Assembly (NCBI RefSeq): GCF_001750145.1
Contig: NZ_CP015732.1
Location: 806,001 to 870,000 of the forward strand
Length of the DNA stretch: 64,000 nt
From: Arthrobacter sp. U41
GTDB lineage: Bacteria > Actinomycetota > Actinomycetes > Actinomycetales > Micrococcaceae
Direction: 5' to 3'
Shown: in pieces, positions 16,382-24,997 of the stretch
Numbering within the stretch: the stretch's first letter is position 1
Layout: the number at the start of each line of letters is the position of its first letter
The notes under the pieces: model-generated
What the model was told of the DNA's origin: nothing
The model's database searches: none
The model's input: the letters and a program-made list of their open reading frames with translations, nothing else
Position numbers and translations under genes: made by a program

Positions 16382-16673
16382 CCCCGTCTGCACCTGCGCC
16401 TGCGTTCCGGGGGCACATCGCCACGGACACGCCGGCCGCCGTCGTGATTTACGACGTCGGGGCCGCCAAAGTGCCCCTCGACGGTTGCCCGCCCGCGCCC
16501 GCTTGGACGGCGGCAGCGAACCCGGCGCGGTGCATCCTTTGCCGGAGCCCGAAAGCAAGGTAGACACAGGGGGAGCGGAGCGGCGGCGCTTCTGGAATGC
16601 CTGGGCCGGACGTCGGCCAGCGGCTGGTGGCCACGTCTGCAGAAGACCCGGCCTGTGAGCAAGGAGAGCCTGA
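16382..16673. other. intergenic region before allantoinase, no gene seen
   Basis: These 292 bp lie where a tartronate-semialdehyde reductase gene often sits in related clusters. No frame has a recognisable domain or a start with a binding site. AAGGAGAG at about 16661-16668 is the allantoinase ribosome binding site. Confidence 0.5.
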
Positions 16674-18056
16674 ATGTCTGAAGAAACCTTCGACCTCGTC
16701 ATCCGGGGCCGGCGCGTTCTGACCGAGGCCGGGATCGCGCCGCGCGAAGTGGGAGTGCGCGGCGGCAAGGTGATGGCCCTTGAACCGCTCGGCAGCGGGC
16801 TGTCCGGCGCGGAGGTCATTGAACTCGCGGACGACGAAACCCTGCTTCCCGGACTCGTGGATACGCATGTCCACGTGAACGAGCCGGGCCGCACCGAGTG
16901 GGAGGGTTTTGCCTCCGCCACCCGGGCCGCGGCGGCCGGCGGCGTGACCACCATCATCGACATGCCGCTCAACAGCATCCCGCCCACCACCACGGTGGAC
17001 GCCCTCAACCTCAAACGCGAGGCGGCAAAGGACCAGGCGTTCGTTGACGTGGGGTTCTGGGGCGGAGCCATTCCCGGCAACAAGGCGGACCTCCTCCCGC
17101 TGCACAACGAGGGCGTCTTCGGCTTCAAGTGTTTCCTGCTGCACTCCGGCGTGGACGAGTTCCCGCACCTTGACGCCGAGGAGCTGGAAGAGGACCTGGC
17201 CGAACTCAAGTCCTTCGATTCGCTCATGATCGTCCATGCCGAGGACGCCCACGCGATCGACCGCGCCCCGCACCCCGGCGGCAACCAGTACGCCACGTTC
17301 CTCGCCTCCCGGCCGCGCGGCGCCGAGAACAAGGCCATCGCCGAGGTGATCGAACGCGCCCGCTGGACCGGCGCCCGCGTGCACATCCTGCACCTGTCAT
17401 CCTCGGATGCCCTGCCCATGATCGCCAGCGCCAAGCGCGACGGCGTGCACCTCACCGTGGAGACCTGCCCGCACTATCTCACCCTTACGGCCGAGGAAAT
17501 CCCCAACGGGGCAACGGCCTACAAGTGCTGCCCGCCCATCCGAGAGGCCTCCAACCGGGAACTGCTCTGGAAGGGCCTCCAGGACGGCACCATCGACTGC
17601 ATCGTCTCCGACCACTCCCCCAGCACCCTGGAGCTCAAGGACCTGGAACACGGCGACTTCGCCGTGGCATGGGGCGGGGTCTCCTCGCTGCAGCTAGGCC
17701 TGTCACTGGTCTGGACGCAGGCCCGGCACCGCGGCATCCCGCTGGAACAAGTGGTGTCCTGGATGGCGCAGAAGCCCGCCGAACTGGCCCGGCTGGGCAA
17801 CAAGGGCCAGCTTGCCCTGGGATACGACGCCGACTTCGCCGTCTTCGCGCAGGACGAGGCCTACGTCGTGGACGTCGCCAAGCTCAAGCACAAGAACCCC
17901 ATCACCCCCTACGACGGCAAGGCGCTCTCCGGCGTCGTCCGCAGAACCTTCCTGCGCGGCCAGGAGGTCGACGGCCGGACTCCCCGCGGAAGACTGCTCC
18001 GCGGCACGCCGGGGCCTGGTACTACGTCACCGCCCGGGGCCACGTCGCGGCGCTGA
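16674..18056 (+). CDS. allB: allantoinase
   Basis: The 460-aa amidohydrolase opens allantoin to allantoate. Binuclear metal residues are visible: [15 protein letters not shown], the carboxylated Lys in [14 protein letters not shown], His in MIVHAEDAH, His in [10 protein letters not shown], and Asp in [14 protein letters not shown]. The start has AAGGAGAG upstream. After the usual end (PRGRLLR) the frame continues with [17 protein letters not shown], which is not family-like. The +1 frame reads a more protein-like tail to a stop at 18076, so a 3'-terminal frameshift is possible but would not touch the active site. Confidence 0.93.
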   Translation: MSEETFDLVIRGRRVLTEAGIAPREVGVRGGKVMALEPLGSGLSGAEVIELADDETLLPGLVDTHVHVNEPGRTEWEGFASATRAAAAGGVTTIIDMPLNSIPPTTTVDALNLKREAAKDQAFVDVGFWGGAIPGNKADLLPLHNEGVFGFKCFLLHSGVDEFPHLDAEELEEDLAELKSFDSLMIVHAEDAHAIDRAPHPGGNQYATFLASRPRGAENKAIAEVIERARWTGARVHILHLSSSDALPMIASAKRDGVHLTVETCPHYLTLTAEEIPNGATAYKCCPPIREASNRELLWKGLQDGTIDCIVSDHSPSTLELKDLEHGDFAVAWGGVSSLQLGLSLVWTQARHRGIPLEQVVSWMAQKPAELARLGNKGQLALGYDADFAVFAQDEAYVVDVAKLKHKNPITPYDGKALSGVVRRTFLRGQEVDGRTPRGRLLRGTPGPGTTSPPGATSRR

Positions 18057-18085
18057 CGGAAGAACTCGGCGTGTAGGCAGTACGA

Positions 18086-18151
18086 TTCCGCGGCGGTTTC
18101 GGACGCACGCACCCCGGATCCGCGCCGCACCCGTCCGAAACCGCCGCGGAA
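18086..18151. terminator. perfect 20-bp inverted repeat between allB and a convergent gene
   Basis: Arms 18086-18105 (TTCCGCGGCGGTTTCGGACG) and 18132-18151 are exact complements with a 26-nt loop. It lies between genes ending at 18056 and 18157 and serves both. Confidence 0.7.
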
Positions 18152-18156
18152 ACCGG

Positions 18157-19005
18157 CTACACCCGCGTCCCTGCCACGATGGTGGCGGTGGAACGGAGCC
18201 GGATGGCGCCGTCGTGTTCGTAGCGGCCCAGCAACTGGAAGACGTCGGAACGGATCAGCTCCCGGGATTCGCGGTCCGCCCCCGCCAGGCCCACGCCCAC
18301 GGTGGTCGCAATCTCGGTCATGAACTCCCAGTAGAGCTCCGGTGACCCCTTGACCAGGTCGGTGGTGACCTTGCGTTCGCTGACCGCGGCCAGTCCGGCG
18401 TCCTTGAAGACCCTGGCCATGTATCCCGGCGCGGCGCACCGGAACAGCCCGGGGGCGCCCGTCGTGGGCACCGGCAGTTCGGTGTGGCGGGCGATCGTGC
18501 CGAGGATCAGGGTGGCCCACGGGTTCTCGGCGGCACGGCCCCAGACAGCGGCGCTGATCCGGGCGCCCGGCCTGGCGACGCGCGCCATTTCCTCCACCGC
18601 GGCGGAAACGCTGGGGAAGAACATCACACCGAAGCGGCAGAGGACCGCGTCGAAGGTGCCGTCGTCGAACGGCAGCCTGGCGGCGTCGCCGACTTCGGTG
18701 CGCACGTTGTCCAGCCCCCGGGCTGCTGCCTTCTCGGATGCAACCCGCAACATCCCCGCGGAGAGGTCCAGCAGGGTGACGCTGCCGCGCGGAACGAGGG
18801 CGGCCGCGGTGAGGCCCGGTTCGCCGGTTCCGGCTGCGACGTCGAGAACCGCGGAGTCCGGACGGAGCCTCGCCTCCTCGATGACCGCGTCGCCGAAGGG
18901 GGCATGCCAGCCGAGCACTTCAGCGTCCCATTTCCGCCAGCCGGTGGAAAACTCATCCCAAGTGCTGCGCTGCTGGTCCCTGATGCGCTCGGCTGAGGCT
19001 GACAT
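18157..19005 (-). CDS. class I SAM-dependent methyltransferase
   Basis: The 282-aa product has a methyltransferase domain in the first two-thirds. SAM motif I is VLDVAAGTGEPGLTAA, motif II VTLLDLSAGMLRVA, then VGDAARLPFDDGTFDAVLCRFGVMFFP and the post-motif VARPGARISAAVWG. It resembles UbiE/methyltransf_11 enzymes acting on small molecules. The substrate is unknown. The start at 19005 was chosen for AAGGAG 4 nt upstream; a longer frame lacks a site. It diverges from the small membrane protein gene at 19101. Confidence 0.82.
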   Translation of the reverse strand: MSASAERIRDQQRSTWDEFSTGWRKWDAEVLGWHAPFGDAVIEEARLRPDSAVLDVAAGTGEPGLTAAALVPRGSVTLLDLSAGMLRVASEKAAARGLDNVRTEVGDAARLPFDDGTFDAVLCRFGVMFFPSVSAAVEEMARVARPGARISAAVWGRAAENPWATLILGTIARHTELPVPTTGAPGLFRCAAPGYMARVFKDAGLAAVSERKVTTDLVKGSPELYWEFMTEIATTVGVGLAGADRESRELIRSDVFQLLGRYEHDGAIRLRSTATIVAGTRV

Positions 19006-19087
19006 GGCGCTCCTTGGCTGTTCCGTGCCCTCCCCCACCCCTAGTCTGCTCCCGGCGCCCCGGCGGTCGCAATGGCTGTCGGGGCAG

Positions 19088-19093
19088 TAGGCT
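19088..19093 (+). promoter_or_regulatory. -10 box of the gene at 19101, leaderless type
   Basis: TAGGCT, then 7 nt, then ATG at 19101, with no ribosome binding site. Confidence 0.45.
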
Positions 19094-19100
19094 TAACGGC

Positions 19101-19445
19101 ATGTCTACCCCCGAAAACCCCGGCACCGCAGGCCAGCAGCACGTTCCCGAACGGCGCGAAATCACCGTGCGCCGGGCGCCGAAGTACGTGCCGATCCTGG
19201 TCCTGGGCGGGCTGCTGGGCTTCGGTGTGGCCGCCTTCCTCGCCTACGGGCTCCCGGGCGATGAGAGCTACGATGCCAGCGCCGTGTTTGGCTTCTTCAT
19301 GATCCTGTGCGGCGCGGGCGGCGTCATTGTGGGTGGCCTCGCGGCGCTCATCCTGGACCGCCTGAGCGTCCGCCGGGCCAAGCGCGCCGTCGTCGAATCC
19401 GTTCCGGATTCCGTTCCTGATGCCGAGGACCAGCACGGCGCCTGA
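19101..19445 (+). CDS. two-TM membrane protein, unknown
   Basis: The 114-aa product has an N-terminal polar region (PERREITVRRAPKYVP) and two hydrophobic helices: ILVLGGLLGFGVAAFLAYGL, and AVFGFFMILCGAGGVIVGGLAALIL. A basic stretch (DRLSVRRAKRAV) and an acidic tail follow. The ATG at 19101 is set by the promoter box. It precedes purF by 65 bp, an arrangement that looks conserved in this group, but no role in purine synthesis can be claimed. Confidence 0.75.
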   Translation: MSTPENPGTAGQQHVPERREITVRRAPKYVPILVLGGLLGFGVAAFLAYGLPGDESYDASAVFGFFMILCGAGGVIVGGLAALILDRLSVRRAKRAVVESVPDSVPDAEDQHGA

Positions 19446-19498
19446 GCAGGGCCCAGGTCATAATCGGGCCCCCGGAAAAGACCCAGCGCACAACGTGA

Positions 19499-19504
19499 GA
19501 TAAT
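19499..19504 (+). promoter_or_regulatory. -10 box of purF, leaderless type
   Basis: GATAAT ends 6 nt before the GTG at 19511, so the purF message probably begins at its start codon. Confidence 0.5.
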
Positions 19505-19510
19505 CGACCA

Positions 19511-21193
19511 GTGGCACGCGGCGATGGAAAACTCTCTCATGACCTTCTCTCTGGCGAAAAAGGCCCCCAGGACGCATGTGGCGTCTTCGGGGTCTGGGCT
19601 CCCGGTGAAGAGGTTGCAAAACTCACCTATTACGGGCTGTATGCACTACAGCACCGCGGTCAGGAGTCGGCTGGCATAGCCACCAGCGACGGCAAGCGGA
19701 TCAACGTCTACAAGGACATGGGACTCGTATCCCAGGTCTTCGACGAGACGACGCTCAACACCCTGACCGGGCACCTGGCCGTCGGCCACTGCCGTTACTC
19801 CACCACCGGCGCCAGCCACTGGGCCAACGCGCAGCCCACCCTTGGCGCGACCGCGACCGGCACTGTGGCCCTGGCCCACAACGGCAACCTGACCAACACC
19901 GCCGAGCTCAAAGCCATGATCGTTGAACACAACGGCGGCCAGCTCACCGGTGAAATGAAGCAGGGCAACACCTCGGATACCGCCCTCGTCACCGCCCTGT
20001 TGGAGGGCGAAGAGGGCAAGTCGCTCGAAGAGACCGCGATGGACCTGTTGCCCAAAATCAAGGGCGGCTTCTGCTTTGTCTTCATGGATGAAGGCACCCT
20101 TTACGCAGCCCGCGACACCTACGGAATCCGCCCGCTCTGCCTGGGCAGGCTGGAGCGCGGCTGGGTGGTCGCCTCCGAGCAGTCCGCCCTGGCCACCGTC
20201 GGCGCCAGCTTCATCCGCGAAATCGAGCCCGGGGAGTTCATCGCGATCGACGAGGACGGCGTCCGCTCCCAGCGCTTCGCCGAGGCGACGCCGGCCGGCT
20301 GCGTCTTCGAGTACGTCTACCTCGCCCGCCCGGACGCCTCCATTGCAGGCCGTTCCGTGTACGAGTCCCGCGTGGAAATGGGCCGCCAGCTGGCCCGCGA
20401 AAACACCCAGGAAGCGGACATCGTCATCCCGGTCCCGGAATCGGGCACCCCCGCCGCCGTGGGCTACGCCGAGGAATCCGGCATCCCGTTCGCCCACGGC
20501 TTCGTCAAGAACTCCTACGTTGGCCGGACGTTCATCCAGCCCTCGCAGACGCTGCGCCAGCTGGGAATCCGGCTCAAGCTCAACGCGCTCGAATCCGTGA
20601 TCCGCGGCAAGCGGGTGGTGGTCGTCGATGACTCGATCGTCCGCGGCAACACCCAGCGCGCGATCGTCAGGATGCTCCGCGAAGCCGGCGCCGCCAGCGT
20701 CCACATCAAGATTTCCTCCCCGCCGGTGAAGTGGCCGTGCTTCTACGGGATCGACTTCGCCTCCCGTGCGGAGCTGATTGCCAACGGTGCCACCGTCGAG
20801 GAAATCACCCAGGCGATCGGCGCCGATTCGCTGGCCTACATCTCCGAAGACGGCATGATCGGCGCCACCCAGCAGCCGCGCGAACGCCTGTGCACCGCCT
20901 GCTTCACCGGCAAGTACCCGATCGAACTGCCGGGTGCCGATAAGCTCGGCAAGAACCTGCTCGAGCGCACCGATCTCGGCGGGCTCCCCGCCGCCGGAGA
21001 TGCCGCCCTCGGCGCTGCCGCGTCGGAATCCGCCGCCGAAGCCGCCGCCGGCATCAGCGCCGATGAGGATCCGGCCGAGAAGCCCGGTGCCACCGGCTGC
21101 GATCCGGGCCCGGACGCCGAATTCGAAGAACTGCTTACCGACGGCGATCGCATTGATCGTCCACTCGCTGCCGACAAGAAAGAGCCCGTATGA
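19511..21193 (+). CDS. purF: amidophosphoribosyltransferase
   Basis: The 560-aa product makes 5-phosphoribosylamine from PRPP and glutamine, the first step of purine synthesis. A 22-residue propeptide precedes the predicted nucleophile Cys23 (QDACGVFGVW), so self-cleavage is expected. The glutaminase domain runs to about residue 240 (CRYSTTGAS, AHNGNLTN). The PRTase domain has the PRPP loop VVVVDDSIVRGNTQRA and ends near the cysteines of LCTACFTGKYPIELP, possible 4Fe-4S ligands as in the Bacillus enzyme. About 70 Ala/Glu-rich residues follow and are probably disordered. It overlaps purM by 4 bp. Confidence 0.95.
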   Translation: MARGDGKLSHDLLSGEKGPQDACGVFGVWAPGEEVAKLTYYGLYALQHRGQESAGIATSDGKRINVYKDMGLVSQVFDETTLNTLTGHLAVGHCRYSTTGASHWANAQPTLGATATGTVALAHNGNLTNTAELKAMIVEHNGGQLTGEMKQGNTSDTALVTALLEGEEGKSLEETAMDLLPKIKGGFCFVFMDEGTLYAARDTYGIRPLCLGRLERGWVVASEQSALATVGASFIREIEPGEFIAIDEDGVRSQRFAEATPAGCVFEYVYLARPDASIAGRSVYESRVEMGRQLARENTQEADIVIPVPESGTPAAVGYAEESGIPFAHGFVKNSYVGRTFIQPSQTLRQLGIRLKLNALESVIRGKRVVVVDDSIVRGNTQRAIVRMLREAGAASVHIKISSPPVKWPCFYGIDFASRAELIANGATVEEITQAIGADSLAYISEDGMIGATQQPRERLCTACFTGKYPIELPGADKLGKNLLERTDLGGLPAAGDAALGAAASESAAEAAAGISADEDPAEKPGATGCDPGPDAEFEELLTDGDRIDRPLAADKKEPV

Positions 21194-22362
21194 CTTCCGC
21201 CTCCCCGGCCGCTGACATGAACGCCGCCCAGAACTCCGTCGGCATCACCTACGCTTCAGCCGGCGTCGACGTCGAAGCGGGCGACCGCGCCGTCGAACTC
21301 ATGAAGGACGCCGTCAAGGCGACCCACAACTCCTCGGTGATCGGCGGCGTCGGCGGCTTCGCCGGCCTGTACGACGTCTCGAAGCTGCTCACGTACAAGC
21401 GCCCGCTGCTGGCCACCTCCACCGACGGTGTGGGCACCAAGGTCGCGATTGCGCAGGCCATGGACATCCACGACACGATCGGCTTCGACCTCGTCGGCAT
21501 GGTGGTCGATGACATCGTCGTGGTGGGCGCCGAACCCCTGTTTATGACCGACTACATCGCCTGCGGCAAGGTTGTCCCGGAGCGCATCGCGGACATCGTC
21601 CGCGGCATCGCGGCCGCCTGCTCCGTTGCCGGCACCGCCCTGGTGGGCGGCGAAACCGCCGAGCATCCGGGGCTGCTGGGCGAGCACGAGTACGACGTCG
21701 CCGGTGCCGCCACCGGGGTTGTCGAAGCCGCCGACCTGCTGGGCCCGGACCGCGTCCGCGCCGGCGACGTGGTGATCGGCATGGCCTCCTCCGGGCTGCA
21801 CTCCAACGGCTACTCCCTGGTCCGCCGCGTCATCAACCACGCCGGCTGGGCCCTGGACCGCCACGTGTCCGAATTCAGCCGCACGCTGGGTGAGGAACTC
21901 CTCGAACCCACCCGCGTCTACGCCGCCGACTGCCTGGACCTGGCCCGCACCTTCCCGGTGAACGGCTCCGCCGCCGGCCAGGCCGTGCACGGCTTCAGCC
22001 ACGTGACCGGCGGCGGCCTCGCCGCCAACCTGGCCCGCGTCCTGCCGCAGGGCCTGCTGGCCACCGTGGACCGCGCCACCTGGCAGCTTCCGGCCATCTT
22101 CCGGCTCGTCGCCGAACTGGGCAACGTCCCGCTGGCCGACCTGGAGCGCACCCTGAACCTTGGCGTGGGCATGGTCGCGATCGTCTCCCCCGAGGCTGCC
22201 GACGCCGCCGTGAGCCGCCTCAACGAGCGCGGCCTGCCGGCCTGGGTGATGGGCACCGTGGAGCAGAATTCGGACTCGATCGTCAAGACCGGCCCGGACT
22301 ACGTCCAGGGCGCCAAGGGCGTCGACGGCGGCGCCGTCCGGCTGGTCAACGCCTACGCCTAA
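21190..22362 (+). CDS. purM: phosphoribosylformylglycinamidine cyclo-ligase
   Basis: The 390-aa AIR synthetase closes the imidazole ring with ATP. It has the opening ITYASAGVDVEAGDRAVELMK, the metal/ATP segment LLATSTDGVGTKVAIAQAM, DLVGMVVDDIVVVGAEPLFMTDYIACGK, the Gly-rich ALVGGETAEHPG, MASSGLHSNGYSLVR and HVTGGGLAANLARVLP. It starts inside the purF stop codon (ATGA), so both enzymes of the early pathway are co-translated. The transcript probably ends at the perfect palindrome at 22369. Confidence 0.96.
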   Translation: MTSASPAADMNAAQNSVGITYASAGVDVEAGDRAVELMKDAVKATHNSSVIGGVGGFAGLYDVSKLLTYKRPLLATSTDGVGTKVAIAQAMDIHDTIGFDLVGMVVDDIVVVGAEPLFMTDYIACGKVVPERIADIVRGIAAACSVAGTALVGGETAEHPGLLGEHEYDVAGAATGVVEAADLLGPDRVRAGDVVIGMASSGLHSNGYSLVRRVINHAGWALDRHVSEFSRTLGEELLEPTRVYAADCLDLARTFPVNGSAAGQAVHGFSHVTGGGLAANLARVLPQGLLATVDRATWQLPAIFRLVAELGNVPLADLERTLNLGVGMVAIVSPEAADAAVSRLNERGLPAWVMGTVEQNSDSIVKTGPDYVQGAKGVDGGAVRLVNAYA

Positions 22363-22368
22363 AACCCC

Positions 22369-22428
22369 ATCGAGTGCTCCGCAACGGCCGTTTAGCAGCT
22401 CCAAAACGGCCGTTGCGGAGCACTCGAT
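22369..22428. terminator. perfect 25-bp inverted repeat, family B
   Basis: Arms 22369-22393 and 22404-22428 are exact complements, starting ATCGAGTGCTCCGCAACGG. It lies between the convergent purM and VOC genes. A variant is split by the insertion sequence at 40707-42161. Confidence 0.75.
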
Positions 22429-22432
22429 CTGT

Positions 22433-23215
22433 TTAAACCTCCAGCACGCTGAACACGCCGCCCTGCGGATCCGCGAGGGTCGCGATGGTGCCGGCTTCCT
22501 CGACCTCGTCCGGTTCAATCAGGACCGTGCCGCCCGCAGCCACGGCCGCCGTGACCGCTTCCGCGACGCTCGACACCCCGAAGTAAACCTGCCAGCCCGG
22601 CTTGAGCGTGCCCTCGGCCTCCGCCGGGACAGCGGCGATCCCGGCCACCTCCGCGCCGCCCACCATCAACGTGGTGTACTTGCCGCCGTCGTCCTGCGGG
22701 TATTCCGTCACCTCGTGCCCGAACAGCTGCTGGAAGAATCCGACGGCGGCCTGCGGCTCGGGCGTCAGCAGCTCGGCCCACGCGAGCGTGCCGGGTTCCC
22801 CGCTGCGGGCGGTACCGAAGTGGCTTCCGGCCTGCCAGGCGCCGGTGGTGCCGCCTCCGGGCGGGGCGAAGAAGACCATCACCCCGGTGCCGTCCACGGC
22901 CTCGGGGCCAAATTCCAGGGTGCCGCCGGCGTGGACCAGGCCGTCAGCGAGCTCCCGGGCGTCAGAGGAGGCGAGGTACACGTTCCACTGCCCGGGAGCG
23001 CCGGCGGCCTGCTGCTGCGGATTCTGCGGCGCGATCACGGTAACCAGGTCCTCGCCCAGGAATGCCTGGGCATAGCTGCGCCCGTCGGGAGTGGGCAGGT
23101 CCTCGTAGCGCCAGCCGAAAACGGCGGCATAGAAGGCCTTGGCCGCGCCGACGTCGCTGGTCTGGAGATCCGTCCAGCAGATCTCGCCTTCGGTGAACCC
23201 CGTGCGCATGGTCAT
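22433..23215 (-). CDS. VOC family protein with two glyoxalase-like domains
   Basis: The 260-aa product repeats the beta-alpha-beta-beta-beta VOC unit twice. Residues about 10-125 begin EICWTDLQTSDVGAAKAFYAAVFGWRYED. Residues about 140-258 begin GTLAWAELLTPEPQAAVGFFQQLFGHEVTE and end AGTIATLADPQGGVFSVLE. Such tandem proteins include 27-kDa antigen-like and hydroxylase-like members of unknown substrate. GGAGGG 6 nt before ATG fixes the start. Confidence 0.85.
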   Translation of the reverse strand: MTMRTGFTEGEICWTDLQTSDVGAAKAFYAAVFGWRYEDLPTPDGRSYAQAFLGEDLVTVIAPQNPQQQAAGAPGQWNVYLASSDARELADGLVHAGGTLEFGPEAVDGTGVMVFFAPPGGGTTGAWQAGSHFGTARSGEPGTLAWAELLTPEPQAAVGFFQQLFGHEVTEYPQDDGGKYTTLMVGGAEVAGIAAVPAEAEGTLKPGWQVYFGVSSVAEAVTAAVAAGGTVLIEPDEVEEAGTIATLADPQGGVFSVLEV

Positions 23216-23421
23216 GGCAATCCCTCCGGAAAGTTGGTTCGGGCCGGTGGAGCCGGCAGCTTCAACCTAGCCTGAGGGTCCGGCCGGGACAACCGCGGAC
23301 GGCCGCAGTCCGCGGGCAGCAGAAAACCCACCGTCCACACCCGTGTTGGGAGTGGCCGGCGGGCCTGAAATCATGTGGTCGGCAATCCGCTAGCGGAGGA
23401 GCATGCCGGGAAGAAGTCCGA

Positions 23422-23655
23422 CTAACCTATCCGACGGGAATCTACTTCGTCGTCGTCATCTTCCACATCGTCCGCGTACTTATCCACATAAGCCGAATAA
23501 TCTGGCTCAACCGGTTCACTCGAGAAGCGGCTCGGTGTACGAACCTCAGAGCTCTTGAGCTCACGCTGAAGCGCAGTGTAGTCAGTGTTCGGGGAGTAGT
23601 ACTTGATGTCCCGAGCCTGCTTGGTAGCTTTTGCCTTTTGACGGCCGCGCCCCAT
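23422..23655 (-). CDS. DUF3073 protein
   Basis: The 77-aa conserved actinobacterial protein has the family opening MGRGRQKAKATKQARDIKYYSPNTDYTALQREL and an acidic tail (YVDKYADDVEDDDDEVDSRRIG). The basic head and acidic tail suggest nucleic-acid or ribosome association, but the function is unknown. The start at 23655 is chosen on family grounds and for GGGGG upstream. The DNA here is less GC-rich than its neighbours, typical for this short, highly expressed class. Confidence 0.85.
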   Translation of the reverse strand: MGRGRQKAKATKQARDIKYYSPNTDYTALQRELKSSEVRTPSRFSSEPVEPDYSAYVDKYADDVEDDDDEVDSRRIG

Positions 23656-23920
23656 GGCGTGACCCCCTTTTGTACTCGGACCGGAGGTGGTCACCATTGG
23701 CGTTAGTGAGGCCCCGGAATGTTTGGTCAATTTGTCGTACACCTAGATTACATGCTTTCAGCGGTAACTGCTCCCCGGGACGGCCGCCGCGGGCGGTATC
23801 GGGCGCGCCGCCAGTCCGCACGGTGCCCGGGCGGCGTGCGGCCCGCCCGGCATCTTAGATAGAGTTCCCTAGTGGACTCCCGGAAACGGGTACCTCCGTC
23901 GGGCGACCAGCCGCGGAAAA

Positions 23921-24892
23921 ATGCACGGAAGTGGTGAATTCTCAGTGACCGAAGAGAACGAGAGGTCTGGCCGCCACGGCAGCCCTGGGGTTCCCCCTGC
24001 CGGCGGACCCGCCGAACGGTCCGCGCCTGCTGTCCCGCCTGCTGTTCCGTCAGTTGAACGGCCCGCAGTGCCCCCGAAACCGTCGACGCCGCCAACCTCC
24101 GCGACGCCCGTTGTGCCGTCAGCGGCGCCGGTTGCACCGTTGGCTGCCCCCATCACTCCGCCGCCTGTCCGCCCGCCCGCGCCGCCGGTCAACCCGGTCA
24201 ACCGGCCCGCCGCCGGCCAGCCCGGCCCACGCCAGCCCGGCCCACGCCAGCCCGGCCCGCGCCAGCGCCGCGTCGCCGAGGGCGCCCAGGCCGCCACGGG
24301 GGCCGCCGGCGCCGCTCTGGCGGGAGCCGGCAAGGCCGCTTCGGAAAAGGCCTCGCAGCTGGGCGGCCTGGTACGCCGCCAGAGTGCCGCGAGAATCGGC
24401 GGCGCGGTTGCCGCCGTCGTGGTTATGGGTCTGCTGATCTGGCTGACCTCGCTGGGCGGCAGCACCAACCAGCCTGCCGCGGACGCCTCCCCGGCGGCCG
24501 CCGCCACGACGCCGTCCGCCCCTGCGGGCCGCGGGCCGCTTCCGCTGGAAGGGGTCGGCCCGCTGGATTTCCAGCTCGGCGACTGTTTCAAGGATTTCGA
24601 CCCGGAGGCGCCGCAGTCCACCATCGTGGATTGCGCCGAGGGGCACTCGGCGCAGCTGATCGCCGTCGAACACTACGCGACAGCCGACTCCTACCCGGGC
24701 CTGTCGGCTCTGAAGGACAAAGGCCGCGAGACCTGCCGCAACGCGCAGCTGACCGCCGCCGCCACAACCTACGACCTGAAGCAGCGCAACGCCTACCCGA
24801 GCTCCACGAGCTGGGACAACGGCGACCGCCGCGTGGACTGCTACGTCACCGCGGATACCGGGAACATCATCACGGAGTCCCTGGTTCCCTAG
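23921..24892 (+). CDS. membrane-anchored septum formation-like protein
   Basis: The 323-aa product has three parts. Residues 1-135 are Pro/Ala-rich and disordered, including three GPRQP repeats. A single membrane helix lies near residues 165-185 (IGGAVAAVVVMGLLIWLTSLGG). An extracytoplasmic septum-formation-type domain follows (LDFQLGDCFKDFDPE, IVDCAEGHSAQLIAVEHY, GRETCRNAQL, RRVDCYVT), with Cys that probably form disulfides. The family is linked by annotation to actinomycete septation, without a defined reaction. GTG at 23945 (VTEENERSG) is an equally good start. Confidence 0.75.
   Translation: MHGSGEFSVTEENERSGRHGSPGVPPAGGPAERSAPAVPPAVPSVERPAVPPKPSTPPTSATPVVPSAAPVAPLAAPITPPPVRPPAPPVNPVNRPAAGQPGPRQPGPRQPGPRQRRVAEGAQAATGAAGAALAGAGKAASEKASQLGGLVRRQSAARIGGAVAAVVVMGLLIWLTSLGGSTNQPAADASPAAAATTPSAPAGRGPLPLEGVGPLDFQLGDCFKDFDPEAPQSTIVDCAEGHSAQLIAVEHYATADSYPGLSALKDKGRETCRNAQLTAAATTYDLKQRNAYPSSTSWDNGDRRVDCYVTADTGNIITESLVP
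24218..24262 (+). repeat. three tandem 15-bp repeats coding GPRQP
   Basis: The unit CAGCCCGGCCCACGC occurs three times in frame (24218, 24233, 24248, the last with one change), lengthening the Pro-rich linker. The copy number may vary between strains. Confidence 0.75.
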
Positions 24893-24945
24893 GGAATTCG
24901 CGCGGGCCCTCAGGGACGCGGGCACTCAGGGGCCAGCGCCAAAAA

Positions 24946-24975
24946 CTGCCAGCCGGACCAAAGTCAGGCTGGCAG
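24946..24975. terminator. hairpin between convergent genes
   Basis: CTGCCAGCC (24946-24954) and GGCTGGCAG (24967-24975) form a 9-bp stem with A-rich and T-rich flanks, between the septum-formation gene and clpB. Confidence 0.6.
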
Positions 24976-24997
24976 CTCCGTTTGAGGCCGCGGGTCC

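Noticed and set aside
15698..17455. 585-codon minus-strand frame across hyi and allB
   Set aside because: It is antisense to two recognisable enzymes and is Arg/Ser/Pro-rich, typical of shadow frames in high-GC DNA.
24218..24262. Tandem 15-bp repeat as a regulatory element
   Set aside because: It is in frame inside a Pro-rich coding linker and explained by the GPRQP repeats.
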